A stretch of 64,000 nucleotides of DNA from Gymnopilus junonius (GCA_015501075.1 JADNYJ010000034.1:1-64000); one strand, 5' to 3'; shown: positions 44,960-57,600, counted from the first letter of the stretch. The notes: generated from the sequence alone by a model not told the origin. Program-made: numbers and translations.

Positions 44960-45570
44960 TTATCCTCTCAAATAAGTCGTAGCCATTGATGTGTGTTGCA
45001 AAAGTCCTGCGTACACGCTGCTGCTGTATTCGGAGATGTCGCCAAAAGACTTGCAGGTCGCACCAGCCACCCAGATATCGTATGCAGTGTACATGTCATT
45101 CGAATCGAGAGAGCCAGAACTGCGTTACGGGATCGAGGCCTTGTAACAGCTGAGTTCTCGGAGGCAAGGGCGAAGACCATATGGATGATCGGGAAGGTGG
45201 CTTGGCCCCCTTTCGAGAATAAGCCAATCTTGAACGGATCCATCAGCGTAAACAACGAGGTGCGCACGTTGTCAGTGAAACTGGAGTCGTTCTTCACTCG
45301 TATAAGGAAGGTAGAGACGCAGCCAGGCTTCAAGTAATAACCGAATAAGATTGGGATAACGATGTCGACCCTACGTTGGTTGCTGGCGCAGATGATTGGT
45401 GCACCGCGGCTGATGAGGCAGCAAAGATACTGTCGGTTCATCATGTTAAGATCATGCACCTTGACGAAATGGTTGAACCAGATATGACCGTTGTCGAAGG
45501 CTTTCTTAAGCTTCTTCTCTCCATGTTCTGCCGTAAACCGAAATGTGGTGACTTATCCATCCCGAGATAA
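44960..45570 (-). pseudogene. Fragment of a multicopy basidiomycete ORF family of unknown function
   Basis: The minus strand reads AEHGEKKLKKAFDNGHIWFN, HFVKVHDLNMMNRQYLCCLI, RGAPIICASNQRRVDIVIP, LIRVKNDSSFT, LMDPFKIGLFSKG and PIIHMVFALASENSAV. From memory of the family, this order (AEHGE...GHIWFNH...NQRGVDIV...IQVKN...MDPF-x-x-GLF...IIRMVFALAS) is found in many dispersed agaric loci, often with transposons. The start and the C-terminal end are missing, and the final part reads out of context. No function is known, and a mobile-element origin is only suspected. Confidence 0.5.
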
Positions 45571-45999
45571 GTACACGTAGTTGTATACACCGCCTCCGCA
45601 AGAAGAGGCTCAGAGGCCGATATGGTTACCATTTCACGGCATCCTGGTGAGGCAGCGACACAAAGTCTCATACGGCGCTCAACTTGTATCTGTTAAACTT
45701 CGCGCCCTGTTCACAAAGTAGGTTTAAAGTCCAGAGCAAGCCGTACGGCAAAACAGGCTATTATTTCAGCCCTGTTTAGATGACTTCTGGTTAGCTTTTG
45801 GCATCCATGCGAAGGTGAGCCATGTGGTTGGACGAGGAGCAGGAATATCGGGGTTCGGGAGAGGAAATACCGAATTTGCTGGCATCAGATATGAAGACAG
45901 AGAGGATGGGTAGTGGGTAGGCTTCTGATCTCGTGAAGGGTTCGTAGTAGTTCAGAAAAACAGGTTCCATGACGACTGCCTGATCTGATTAGTTAGAAA

Positions 46000-46873
46000 A
46001 TGTGCCTCGTCCCAGCATATCACCACGAGAGGGCTCGCTAGAGGTTGATTACGTGGATTGAGCATCTTTATTCTCTCTGCAGAGGCGGCTTTGATGGTTT
46101 CGTCATCTGATGCCAAAAAGCTCAATAAGACCAGGTATAATCAAATAATGGCAAGCCACCTACCGTACGGTGTTCCCTTGGGCTCATAGTACGGGCTCAT
46201 TAACTTTGGAGTCACGAAGTTTTCAAGGAGCATTAGGAAACCAAAGATCATGGGTAGAAATAGTGCTAACTGTAAATGCGGGACGTAAAGGGCGTAATGA
46301 TCCGTGGATTGTCCTTCAAGATGAGCTGCACTAAATAAATCAGCAGATGTACCAGCAAATTCCGTTTGCCAGGAATGAAGAATTGCTAACAACGGACAAT
46401 GGTAAGAAGGTGCAACTTGATTCTGATGAGGGGGGGCAAATCACAGACCTTTTATTTGCTCCGGATCGATTGAACTGTCTGAACACCCGAGCACTGGGGT
46501 GCCAGCTCGGTGGTGCCAGACTTGGCAAATGGTTCATGAAAATGTTCTGAAGTCACGAGTAAATAGATTAAGATAATGTCATAAAGCAGAAAGTACGGTC
46601 CATCCAGTCGTTATTCTCAATGCCATTCTGTACGCTGACCTTCCATTGCTCCAGCTCGGCGTCGTTGGGACTCGTTAAGAAGTTTTCCGCGGTCTTCTCG
46701 GTAAGACTAGCATTGATACGCATGTTAGTGAAAGCCAGTTCGTCCCTGAGCAGAAGAAAACTGAAGGTGACCACGTTTGACCAATTGTCATCATCTGTCT
46801 TCTGAAGGGCAGTGAAGAACAGTGAGTACCCCATCATGTTGTCATTGAGCCTATTTAGCTCAGCATCGGACAA
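46000..46873 (-). CDS. Possible multi-exon gene with one membrane helix (unrecognised)
   Basis: A frame at 46873-46568 (MSDAELNRLNDNMMGYSLFF, then RDELAFTNMRINASLTEKTA and LEQWKVSVQNGIENNDWMD) has a good codon pattern and ends at a plausible GTACTT donor. Downstream, after a CTTCAG acceptor, a Pro-rich piece follows, then LQLALFLPMIFGFLMLLENF, which could be a membrane helix, followed by SPYYEPKGTP. The exons do not join cleanly in phase, so the model is tentative. No family was recognised. It may be a small orphan gene or a relic. Confidence 0.3.
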
Positions 46874-46899
46874 GAGAATTTTTGAGTATTTTCTGGAGG

Positions 46900-47308
46900 G
46901 AGAGCTGGCTGAAATAGTTTTGAGGTAAGTAAATTTCCGCCGAAATCCATTCCATTTGCAAAAAATTTCTCAGGGATAAATTGAAAGGGAAAAGGCGAGC
47001 AGAAAGTTCTTGCAAGCTGCCTTACATAACCATCAAAACCACCTCAAAGTGGCTCACCTTCTATAGATTGTAGATCTAGCATGTAGAGAAGAATGAACGT
47101 AGGGTTAGGGTCATGTCTTTGTGTGACGCGGTAGCAGTCTCTGAGAGTCAACACTTCTCTTTCGTTGACTCTCAAGACGACTGCCGCACTCATTGGAACG
47201 TGTCCAATGTTCTTTCTTTGCTTTTTCTAAATTAATACGACCTACTCTCTGTCTATTTACCCTACCAACAACACCCATTAGTCTCGACACTGTCATTTCA
47301 CATTCCAC
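46900..47308. other. 5' flank of the DIRS-like element
   Basis: No terminal repeat could be identified with confidence, but the element should start somewhere in this stretch, since its first frame opens at 47309. Confidence 0.35.
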
Positions 47309-48817
47309 ATGCCACGAATCACTGTCAATCCAAATTTGGTAGAAGCCCCTGACTTCACACTCGAGGTCTATGCTATAGCACGCAATGTGATCACTACACA
47401 ACTTAACATCACTGCAGTAGAAGCAGCTGAACGCCTAAAGGAGGCATGGACCGCTGACAATGACGTGAAGAAACTGGCCTGGGATGAACAAGAATTAGCT
47501 GACTGCGAGGAGGCTGCTCAGAGAGCACAGGAGGAAGACCAACAAAGGAATGAAGAACTTCAGCGTAATGAGCAGAATGAAACTAGAGAGCCCAAGAAGA
47601 AAAAACCAAAGCTCAACTCCTTCATCGCCAACTGTCCCATTGCAACTGCCATAAAACTTCACCCCTCTTGCTTTGCTCTTCACAAGCTCAAAGAACGTGA
47701 ATACATCGAACTCTCGTATTTCACCCCAGATGGATGTGCAGAAGCAGCAAACAATGACCATGCTGTGGCCGAAGAAGCATTCACATTCTCCAAAGTCAAC
47801 GACCTCATTAGCCTATGACCCATCTCAGCATTTAAAGCTTCCAGCAAAGTCATCCAGGATGACAAGCTTTCATGGCATGAAATGTCCATGGTGAAGATCA
47901 ACCTACTCCAGTGCATGGAGGAAACAGGCTGGCCCCAAGACCACATCATTGCCCTTGCCACATTTTACCTCAACCTTGAAAACCACCCGAAGCGTCAGGA
48001 GCCAGATGGCGATGCTGTTCTCCTTGCATACCAGGCCCAAGTCTGCTGTGAATGGCATATCCAGCTAAAACGCACCACAGGCGAACCAGCCTTTGACATC
48101 AGCACCATCAATGATGACTTGGTCGACAAGATTGGTGTAAAAATGTGGAATGCAACCAAGACCCAGCTAGTGACTAGGTCAGTTCTCCCCCACCTTTACT
48201 TTATGAAATCTTGCAATTCTAATTGTTTTCTTCTATCTTTCTCCTTGCTATCCATCACAACATGCTATGTGCTACCCATCGTCCATGCAACCCATGTTAC
48301 GTGCTACCCTTGCTATGTGCAACCCATGTTATGTGCACCCACTGCTACCCATGTCCTTTGCCACCCGCTCGAACATTTCCGTCTTAACCTAAGACTGGAA
48401 CAAGAGCTCAGCAGAGTGACGCTGAACAGCTCCCCTGCCCGCCCAAACCACAAATATTTGCCATATCCAAAGGCAGACAGACGTGGCTGGTCCCCCTCCC
48501 CAACTTATCATGACAGCCCAAGCCGCCGGCGAGCATCCTCTCCCCCCGCCTACAGTCGACATGACTCACTGACACATGGAGGTGGGCGGCGCAAACCATC
48601 ACACAACAAACCTGATAGGTTTTTTCAATCAGGTGCAGGCCAAGCAACAACGACCTTTTTGGCCTGCACCCTCTGCCTTGGTCGCCACTGGCACAATGTC
48701 GTGATCTGTTCATCATCAACTCTCTGGGACCAGAAGACACCAGCCTACTGTTTCCACAACGAGCTCAATTGCCTCGTCAATCCCAAAGAAGTCATCCTCT
48801 GCTCAAACTGGCAATGA
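47309..48817 (+). pseudogene. DIRS-like gag-type protein, one TGA stop
   Basis: Begins MPRITVNPNLVEAPDFTLEV; a basic stretch (EPKKKKPKLNSF) follows an acidic, Glu/Gln-rich helix. After a TGA at 47816 the same frame continues PISAFKASSKVIQDDKLSWH and MEETGWPQDHIIALATFYLN. The region 48180-48400 is low in coding signal and may be an intron. The end has a Ser/Arg/Pro-rich piece and a Cys/His cluster (CTLCLGRHWHNVVIC) that may be a zinc knuckle. CGA to TGA would explain the stop. Confidence 0.65.
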
Positions 48818-48858
48818 CTGAATGGATGCAGCAACACCACCCACGATTCTCATAACGA

Positions 48859-50889
48859 ATGCTCAGGTTGCAGGAAATTGGATCATGGGAGCTCAGAAAT
48901 GTGCTCGAGCAGAGAAGGCTTGATGCAGGATCACCATACAAACCAGATGCCTGGAAGCGACTCCTTGAGAGCAGCAGTCTTATTGCTCATTACCCCAACC
49001 TCCCTCATCAACTCCAATATGGCTTCGATGCTGGCATTCCTGTCATTTCTGAAACATTCACCCCTCCCAACAAACCATTCATTGTCAAACATCTTCCTGA
49101 ATTCAACTGCATCATACAACTTGAGTTTGAGAAGCAACGCTACATTGGACCGCTTTCAAGATTGGAAGTCGAAGCCCTCATCGGACCTTTCCAAACCTCC
49201 CCACTCAGCATTATACCCAAGCCTGGAAAACCAGGAAAATTCCGAATCATCCAAAACCTATCACACCCCCACATCCCTCACAATCACATCTCGTCTATCA
49301 ACAGCTCCATTGACTCCAACCTCTTCCCAAGTACCTGGGGTACATTCACTGTCATCTGCCTTCTCATCATACAGCTGCCACCTGGATCACAGCTTGCCAT
49401 ACGTGATGTCAAAGAAGCATATCACATGGTACCACTTCTTCCCTCACAATGGCCTGGAATTGTTGTCCGCCTGCATGAGGATGACCATTTTGGAATTGAC
49501 ACCTGAAACTGCTTTGGGCTTGCCTCCAGCAGTGGGTGCTATGGAGCAATTGCTGACGCAGGAGCACAACTTATCCGTTCTCGTGGAATTGGCCCTATGT
49601 CAAAATGGGTTGATGACCATGTATTTATTCGGATACTCAGAGAGTACCTGGAGCATTACAATGAGATGCAGAAAGGATGGGCAGAGGAAATTGCAAAGAA
49701 TGGAGGTGAACACCATGATGGAGGTAAGTTATGGTTCAAAGGAGCCACTATGCCTGATGGTTGCATGGAGGAATTTGACGAAGACTGCTCAATGCCAATT
49801 CTTGACCTCTCAAACTGAACACCACACTCATCTGATGATGCTCACTACACTTACACCTTTGCCGACATCAACGACATCTCAGAGGAACTGGGCATCCCTT
49901 GGGAACAAGACAAGGACATTCCATTCAGAACAGAGGCCCCCTTCATTGGCTTCACCTGGAACCTTGAAAATCAAACAGTTTCCATCCCAGAATCAAAGAA
50001 GATGAAGTACCTTCATGCAATTTTTGCATGGGAATCCAAGGAGACCCACAACCTCGAGGAGGTCCAAAAGCTATATGGCAAGCTCCTCCATGCTTGCGCT
50101 GTGGTCCCAGCTGGGTGAGCATACCTCACCAGCCTGGAGAAGTTCATGGCCATCTTTGGTAACAATCCTTTCATGCCACACTCCCCCCCTCGCAGCACTC
50201 GCAATGATTTATACTGGTGGAAACAAACCCTCTCCCACTCCTACATCTCTCGCTCCATCCCAGGACCCAAAATCATTCTCGACATCACTGCTTACTCAGA
50301 TGCTAGCTCAGAAACTGGCATCGGTATCACCATTGGAAATTGTTGGAGAGCATGGCATCTCTTACCAGGATGGAAGGAAAGTGGGCGAGACATTGGCTGG
50401 GCAGAAGCCATTGGTTTCCTCTTCCTCATCCTCACCATACTTCCAAGGAGCACTTCAGGCACACATTTCAAAATCTTCGGAGACAATGAAGGAGTTGTCC
50501 AAGGCTGGTGGAAAGGAAGAAGTCACAACACTGCCACAAATGAAGTCTTCAAGCTTGTACATGATGAAAGTGAATGAGCAGGCATCACATTCCATACACG
50601 TTATGTCCCGAGCAAAGACAACCCCACTGATGACCCATCACGTGGAATCTATGGCCCCAGAAACCTCCTCCTACCACCCATTGCCATCCCACATGAATAC
50701 CAGCATCTGGTTGTCAACTTTGATGAAGAATCTCACCCAGTTGAGTCTCGCCAGTTCCGTGACGGAACAGCTCCAAAGCCACACCCTAAACCCAACAGAG
50801 AACCACAACAACGAGCAAGGGCAGAGCTCAACTGTGCCTTTGAACATCGAGCAGAGGAGCTCTTTACACAAACGCAAAGCTGGCTCTGA
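48859..50889 (+). pseudogene. DIRS-like reverse transcriptase-RNase H, four TGA stops
   Basis: One frame runs through the whole segment, interrupted by TGA at 49504, 49816, 50116 and 50575. RT motifs: LSIIPKPGKPGKFRIIQNLS, SQLAIRDVKEAYHMVPL, and WVDDHVFIRI in place of YxDD. RNase H motifs: AYSDASSETGIGI, GWAEAIGF and GDNEGVVQGWW supply the Asp, Glu and Asp of the active site, and RYVPSKDNPTDDPSRG follows. Each stop sits where Arg or Trp would fit (for example VVPAG-stop-AYL and DESE-stop-AGI). It would copy the element RNA into DNA if intact. Confidence 0.8.
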
Positions 50890-51109
50890 CACCATTCGCC
50901 ACCCACATGCATTGCCACTTCCACCCCCAAGAAACACCCGACCAGCACCATATTCTGACAATCTGCGTCCACTTCCATCAATGCTCTGCCCACATGTGCT
51001 GGCATGAGACTGCGTCTGACTCTGGAAACCAATTGTCAGCCGAAACAACCTTGACCCCAGAGGCAATGCAACAAACCTTAGTGAAGCTGACCTGAAACGG
51101 ATAACGGAC

Positions 51110-52090
51110 TTGATGGAAGTCATTTGGGAGCCTTTGACACTGGAAGGCTATGGATCCAGACTGCTCACATATCATGTTTGGTGTGACGTGAGGGCGATGC
51201 CAGAGGAGCAGCATGCACCACTGAGCCCTGTCATCGCAGCTGCCTTTGTATCCACCCTCGCTGGTGCCTATTCATGGAAGACAATAAGAAATTACCTTTA
51301 TGGGGTCTGTGCATGGCACATCTTCCATGGAGTTAAATGGGAGATGAATGAGCTGGAGATGGAGGCCTTGCTCAAGGCAGCTGAGAAAGCAACCCCAGAA
51401 TCTTTGAAACGAAAGAAGAGAGTGCCATACACACCACAATTTATTTTAGCCATCCGAGCCCAGCTTAACCTCAACAACCCCTTCAATGCAGCAGTATACG
51501 CATGTCTGACCATGACCTTTTATGCTTGTGCATGCATTGGAGAATTTACGGTACCCACTCTCACGGCCTTCAAAGCCACCTCTCATGTCAAGCCCTCTGA
51601 TGTCACAACAGAACACGACCGAAATGGTCTTGAGAGCACAGCCTTCCACATCCCTTGGACAAAGACTTCCATCCATGGTGAGAGCATGTCTTGGTCAAGA
51701 CAAGATGGGGATACCGACCCAGAGAAAGTGTTCGCCCATCACCTCACGGTCAACCAACCACCCCAGAATGGACTGCTCTTCGCATACCAATACAAAAATG
51801 GCCACCGTCCCCTCACCAAACCAGCTTTCATCAAAGCCCTCGCAACTGCAGCCACCAAAGCCGGTCTAGAACCCCTGCAAGGACATGGCATCCACATTGG
51901 GTCGATGCTCAAATACCTCTTACGAGGAGTACCATTCGAAGTTGTCAAAGTCAAAGGAAGATGGGCTAGCGATGCCTTCTTAATCTACCTCATGAAACAT
52001 GCCCAGATCCTAGCACCATATATGCAAGCCCAACCCGAACTACACACCGAATTTGTTCGCCTAATGATGCCTCGCATTTGGCGGAATTAA
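51110..52090 (+). CDS. DIRS-like tyrosine recombinase with Arg-to-His change
   Basis: 326 open residues. The N-terminal part (PLSPVIAAAFVSTLAGAYSW, TIRNYLYGVCAWH) is the core-binding domain. The catalytic domain has FYACACIGEFTVPTL, where the family carries Arg in (L/A)R-x-G-E, and GHGIHIGSMLKYLLRGVPFE, where H-x-x-R is expected but H-x-x-H is found (codon 51893-51895, CAC). VKGRWASDAFLIYLMKHAQ keeps the nucleophile Tyr. A CGC or CGT to CAC or CAT change is a CpG transition. The frame is open but the enzyme is very probably inactive. Confidence 0.75.
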   Translation: MMEVIWEPLTLEGYGSRLLTYHVWCDVRAMPEEQHAPLSPVIAAAFVSTLAGAYSWKTIRNYLYGVCAWHIFHGVKWEMNELEMEALLKAAEKATPESLKRKKRVPYTPQFILAIRAQLNLNNPFNAAVYACLTMTFYACACIGEFTVPTLTAFKATSHVKPSDVTTEHDRNGLESTAFHIPWTKTSIHGESMSWSRQDGDTDPEKVFAHHLTVNQPPQNGLLFAYQYKNGHRPLTKPAFIKALATAATKAGLEPLQGHGIHIGSMLKYLLRGVPFEVVKVKGRWASDAFLIYLMKHAQILAPYMQAQPELHTEFVRLMMPRIWRN

Positions 52091-53779
52091 CTTGTGAGTT
52101 GTGTATTCATTCCCCTCCTACAATTCCGGGCATCTGAGACTCGCTCAACGCATCGTGGAACTCCTACCCATTGGGAATCGCGGCTCATCTCAGTTTTCTT
52201 CAGAATCGGGACATCCAGTGGGCAGGAAAGCCACATAGGCTTTCGCCCACATCTCGCACTCCTTATCAGCATTGTAGAATTTTCATCATTAGACTCATTA
52301 CACTACCTTACTCAGTCATTAGACTTCAGCATACATACACATCACCTCACACTAGATTACTCACTTTATCAATTGCATTCAATGATTCATAGAATCATTC
52401 CTCCATCCTTAGAGACACAGCAAACACAAAGATGTGGGCCCACCTAATATTAAATTAAATTAAATCGAAGAAGGGAGGGAAGAAATAAATAAATCACACA
52501 GTGTCTATATAGGTGAAGGTCATCTAGCATGCCGTGATTTGATGAAATCTGCAGGGGCTGAAAGCAGTCCATTTTTTCGAGGCATGCTTCGTGCATTTAG
52601 GTACAAAATTGATCTGGTCCTTGATTTGGGTAGGTCCGAGTAGCACATTATTTTTTCCTACTGCACTTCGTGCGGCCCTCTCAATATGCATATGCACCAA
52701 GAACTGTGAATTGCATAGATGCCTTTCAAATACTCCAGGGTGGGGAGGAGAACATCAGGAAAAAGAGTTTTGCTTTATCAGTCTACAAAGCTACCCTTCC
52801 TTGTAACTCAATCTTAAAGACATATAGAGCTAGACAGAGGCTTTATATTGCTTTAGGGACTTCACAAAGCTCCCAAAGCATAGCCAAAGCAACACAAAGC
52901 CTCTATGTAACTCTATAGAGTTTGCAAAAAACCAAATAACTTGTATTGCTATAAAGCAAATACCCTTTTTCCTGATGAACAGGGTGGATTTTTTATTTAT
53001 CTACCTCAAATGACCAGGATTATTTATTTTTCTAGTGTGCTTTGTGCACCCTCCCCATCCTCTTTAAATGTTACCCAGATTAAAAATTTTATCTTATTTT
53101 TCAAGCTCTCCAGATGCCTTCCAATCTTCGAAAGAATGTATGCAGAAGGGCCAGTTCATCACCTGACTGCGCTGACCTAATGAGTTTCCTTGTACAGTGG
53201 TGTTCATTGAGTGGCCTCCCGAGCTAAGGAAAAAGTCAAATATTCTAAAATTTACCCCATGTTCGGGAATCAGGCTCATCTCACTGATTTGTGCTCTGGT
53301 TTTGGACTTTTGTGCCCCAGAACATGTCGAAGTAGCCGCATTATTTGGCTGAGTTACTTTGTTTGTACATGATTATATTTTCAAACTCAGTTATATTGTA
53401 TTTGGCCCACACCTATAGAAAGTGAGCCCTCAAAGTCGGACCTTTTACACCAAGGGGGTCCCGGGCTGTAAATCCTGGACCACACCCTAGGCAGTTGGTT
53501 CAGCCATCAGGCCATTAAAAATTTTTGGGAATGCCTTCCAAATAGGCCAAAATTAGTATGAAATATTGCTCAGAGGTGATATATGACAGTGTAGGCGTGC
53601 ATGGAATGAGTCCTGGATGTGGGTTTCATAGAAAAAAAGGCAATAACTACTCAACTGACATGAAATGGGTGATTATTACATAATGATCAGATAAGATTAG
53701 ACACAGTTCAGACTACAGGCAGAGGGAAAGCAACGAAATCTACACTGTGCAATCTCAAAAGAGCAACAAGAAGGCATCT
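52091..53779. other. 3' flank of the DIRS-like element and repeat debris
   Basis: Includes an AAATT run at 52450-52470 and two short similar phrases, ACTGCACTTCGTGCGGCCC (about 52660) and TGTGCTTTGTGCACCCTCC (about 53036), that hint at an old repeat. No coding signal was recognised. CG dinucleotides are very scarce. Confidence 0.35.
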
Positions 53780-54413
53780 ATGGCTTCTAACAAGTCTGAG
53801 GTGAGTGTTTGTTGTTGACATGACAAGTGATGGGGATGACCTTGATGTTCATGAGAAAGATGTTCCCTTGTTGCTCACTCAGATCAATGGAGGTACTGAC
53901 AATGGAGAGGTGAGTGTTCTTATGATCAATAGATAACCAACCCACAAAATCAACCATTGATTGATTTTTCAGACATCCTCAAAGGCTGTCAATGGGCTTA
54001 ATTCAAATGTATGTTAATCTCTTAACCATGCAGAGCCCTCCAATCAGGAATTAGGCCTTGGAATGCAGAGAGGTAACTACTTTCCAATTGCCCAGTCCCA
54101 AAAGACTAGACAAGCATCCAATACTCATGGCTAATGCCACTTTCTTGGTTGGGAGTTAAGCATAAGGCAATTGAGGTACAAGACCAAGGTGATTGCATAT
54201 GTGAAGAGGAACTTGATCGCTCTGCTGACAATGTAATTAAATGCAGAAGACCTGGATGTGAGATGCAATGGGTAAATATTCTGACATATTTTTCTGACTT
54301 TTACTGACCAAAAAAATTGTTATGCATCACAGTATCACCTGGCATGTGTAAAACTTCAACAAAAGCCCCATAATTGGACTTGCGAGGCTTGCAAGAAGTC
54401 AGATGGTGGGTGA
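53780..54413 (+). CDS. PHD-finger protein gene with many small exons (partial model)
   Basis: Three clean, phase-0 exons start it: 53780-53800 (MASNKSE), 53883-53909 (INGGTDNGE) and 53973-54008 (TSSKAVNGLNSN), each followed by GTGAGT or GTATGT. After one or two uncertain exons the frame from about 54150 reads VKHKAIEVQDQGDCICEEEL, then KCRRPGCEMQW. A 61-bp intron (54272-54332) follows, then YHLACVKLQQKPHNWTCEAC. All eight ligands of a C4HC3 PHD finger are present. PHD fingers read histone tails. The stop at 54411 may instead be a donor (GTGGGT), so the 3' end is uncertain. Its position between dead transposons, and the likeness to PHD modules in dispersed agaric repeats, suggest element origin. 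Confidence 0.55.
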
Positions 54414-54609
54414 GGAGAAAAGGTAGCATGGCAATGATGTCATATTTCCTTATTTAGACAATGTGCCTGATTACATGGCTGGTTGGTTCAGCCAATGGGT
54501 CATTAAAAAAAATACTGTTGCATTTCATTCAATTCACCAGTCACAGGTCACAGGCCCTCCAAAATTGGCAAAATGTCACAGTTGTCCATGGTCACAAGGC
54601 TGAGTGGCA

Positions 54610-57600
54610 TAGTGTTGCCAGCAAGTTAGCTAAGCCAAGCCAAGTCAGCAAACTCATTCCAACTTGTCTGAACAAGTTGTGTCGAGTTCAACTTGCAAGC
54701 TCAATCGAGTTGGCTCATAAATGGCACATGACCCATAGTAGCCAATGAAATCCCTAGATCTCATCAGCGATCACTTCTATCTATCTACCATAGTCATTAT
54801 GCTACTAAAGAGGCTGTGGCATCTAGGCTAGATGACGCCTCGCAGGCATTCTGAAGGAGGCTGGAAAGTTCTTCAATTCTGCCAAGCCTGAGGAGTTCCT
54901 CAATCGCATATGGCATAAGCTCACCATCTATTCTATAATCTTCTTCCCTCACCACAAAACCTTCCATGAAGTCTAGATGACATTGTTTGAGTGAATATTT
55001 GCGACACTGTAGCACTTCGAGAAGTTTTGGAAGGATGCAATTTCGGCAGTCAGTGCATGTCTGTTTACTCAAAGAAAACACATGTTCACATGGCACAGCT
55101 GATGCTTGGACAGGCAAGATATCAAGTGCAACACAGAACATGAGTGGAAATACTCATTCATTGACCTTGAAATGAATAAGATTAAATGGGAAAATTTGAC
55201 AAATAACAGGCAGGGCTCACATCCCAAAAGTGAACAAGATTGAGTCCATTTAAGATACTGATGACTCCTGCTGCGAGATAATCTGCCCATTCCTTTTCAG
55301 CAGCCAGTCGGTCTGATTTCACCTTCTCAACTTCAATGGCAGCCTTATCTGCTGCAGTAAGTTCAGTAACTGGGTTGACATTTGGTGCTGGAGATGCAAT
55401 TTCTTGAGTAGCCATACATGGAGAAGCCAAAAAAATGGTTGATAATGGTGCAGGTGATGTGGTGAGTCATGTATTTTTGGCCATGCCTGGAAGAACAGGC
55501 AAAGTGACAATGCACCGAGAGGTGGATTGAAGGCCAGCTATTTTTCGCACACCATTTGCTAGCCTGTCACTTGCGGAAACTTGACCAGACAGCTGCACAA
55601 AGGGCCCTGTGACTGAGTGCACTAAAGATTGGGCAGAGGAGGCTGCCCTTTTCTCTATGTCCTGTTGCCGTGAAGTGGCAAACATTGTCATCTGTGTGAA
55701 CAAGTAAGCATCAGACAAGTTAGACAATGAATGAAGTAAAACAATATCTAACCGCTTGAAGCATCCATACCTTTGCATCAGAAGCTTCTTTTTGTGACCA
55801 ATGCTCATTAATCCAATTCATTTTTTGGGAGGGGTTAAGAACTAAAATATCAATATCTCCATTGAACGAAGGATGAAGTGGACTTACTCATAGCCAAAGC
55901 ATAGATACAACTTTGCCGACCTTTTCTGGTATATTCCTGAATTTTGGCAATACTGACACCAATGTAGTGACCAAGCTCTGGGATGATCTTTTGGATATTT
56001 AACCATGAAATGACCAGCATCTCAAAGGCTGGCAATGCCATTGACAGTGTTGGTGTTTTTTCTGCTGATAAAAGCTCTTGTGTGCTATGCAGCATCTCTA
56101 GGATGGAATGAATATCGTGGACAACCTGAAACTCATCTTCAGTAAACAGGTGCAAGATAAGGCTTGCATATTTTGTTCAGTTCAAAAATATCATCACTGC
56201 CTAATAAAAAAAAGTGTGAATAAACAAGTTTTCATGATGATACAAAAGCTTACCGGATATAGCTCAATTGCTCTGCCAACCATTCCGAACAATGAAGACC
56301 ATCTTGTATCTACATCTCGAAGCAGTTGGACAGGCCGAATGGATGGTATCCAGCACCCAGCTTTGTTACCATCCATAATAATCTCCCTAAGCTCTGAGCG
56401 CTGTTGTCCTGATGAACGCAAGGCCCTGACAGTTGAACATGTCTTACCAACAGGATCAGCACACAGAGCATCTTCATACTGAACAAGGTAATTGGTCCTT
56501 TCCAGAGAGTCAGACGTGGATGATGCATGCGAGACTACCATTGTCAGATTCTCCTTGAGCTCCTTAACAACAGTCTGTGAAGCAATATTAATGATGTGCG
56601 GAAAGCACCTGCAGTGATTTCCATCTGCATCAAAACAGATGTCATCTGCTGCACAACACCTTTGTATTTTCTCCATTGCAGTATTGCAGTTTCCAGCATT
56701 ATCCATTATAATTTGACCAATCTAAATTGACAAATTTTAGTTAGTGTCAATGCAGAATTTTTGACTTGAAGAAAGAAGGAAAGAGGCACCTTTTGATGTG
56801 CACAAGCTTCTTTGAAGATGTCATACATAATTTGCCCAATATTGTCACCATCATGGCTACCCTCGACAAGGCAGAAAGCCAAAAGATGGTTTGCAACCTC
56901 AAGGCTTCCAAGCCCACTTTGCTTGCAAAAGTGACATGTAAGGGCCATAAACAATGTGAGATTAGGGTCACTCCAGATATCAGAGGTAAATGAGACATGT
57001 CCAAGAGATGATTTAATCTCATCAACCAGCTCACGGTGATGCTCAAGGTATTGTTCATAAATAAAGTTGGTGAGGGAGGTTCAGTGAGGAAGATTCTGAT
57101 CTGATACATTCTTACAGCCATAGAGTGCAAATGCTCAAAATTCAGGACAATTGACAACATTCAGTGACTGAAGCAAAATAATATTACAGGTATGCTTTAA
57201 GAATAAAAGGAGCAGTACCCACCTGGTCATCAACAACAATCCAATCTGCCAGTATCTCAATCCAATGATCCAGTGAGAAAGGTTCATTATCATTATCATG
57301 CATCATTCTAGTATCCAGAGGCCGAAGATGCAGCTGCTCCACAATGTCAAAGTAGTCTTGACCATGTTTAGTTTCAAAATGTCATTGGAGTGTCGTCATG
57401 ATGCCATCATTGTTCTTCCAAGGCTTATGCCAATGCCTGTATCCAATCATGAGCAGGATAGATGTGAGATCAACCAGGAGACTAACCTGCAGAGATGGCA
57501 CCCAAGAAATGGACTCTTAGGTTTCTGAGTGATAATCGGGGTGTCAGTACAAGCTGTCACCGTCACTGTTATTTCCAGCAGTTCTTCATCACTATCCATT

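Larger units (their letters stand above)
47309..52090 (+). mobile_element. DIRS-like tyrosine-recombinase retrotransposon (inactive)
   Basis: The order gag-like frame, reverse transcriptase, RNase H, tyrosine recombinase on one strand is that of DIRS-group retroelements, which integrate through a recombinase instead of a DDE integrase. No LTRs of the usual kind flank it. Split or inverted repeats typical of the group were not found by eye, so the outer limits are only those of the coding parts. All interruptions of the long frames seen are TGA, and the recombinase lost a catalytic arginine, so this copy is dead. Confidence 0.85.

Noticed and set aside
47309..50889. Use of TGA as a sense codon (altered code or selenocysteine)
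   Set aside because: Intact genes in the window (HMG-box, hAT end, DUF6533, ATP18 region) use ordinary stops, and TGA also ends VPS11 properly; the TGA sites correspond to CGA or TGG in family members.
50671..51214. Minus-strand open frames opposite the DIRS-like element
   Set aside because: Shadows of the RT/RNase H and recombinase coding region; no family motif.
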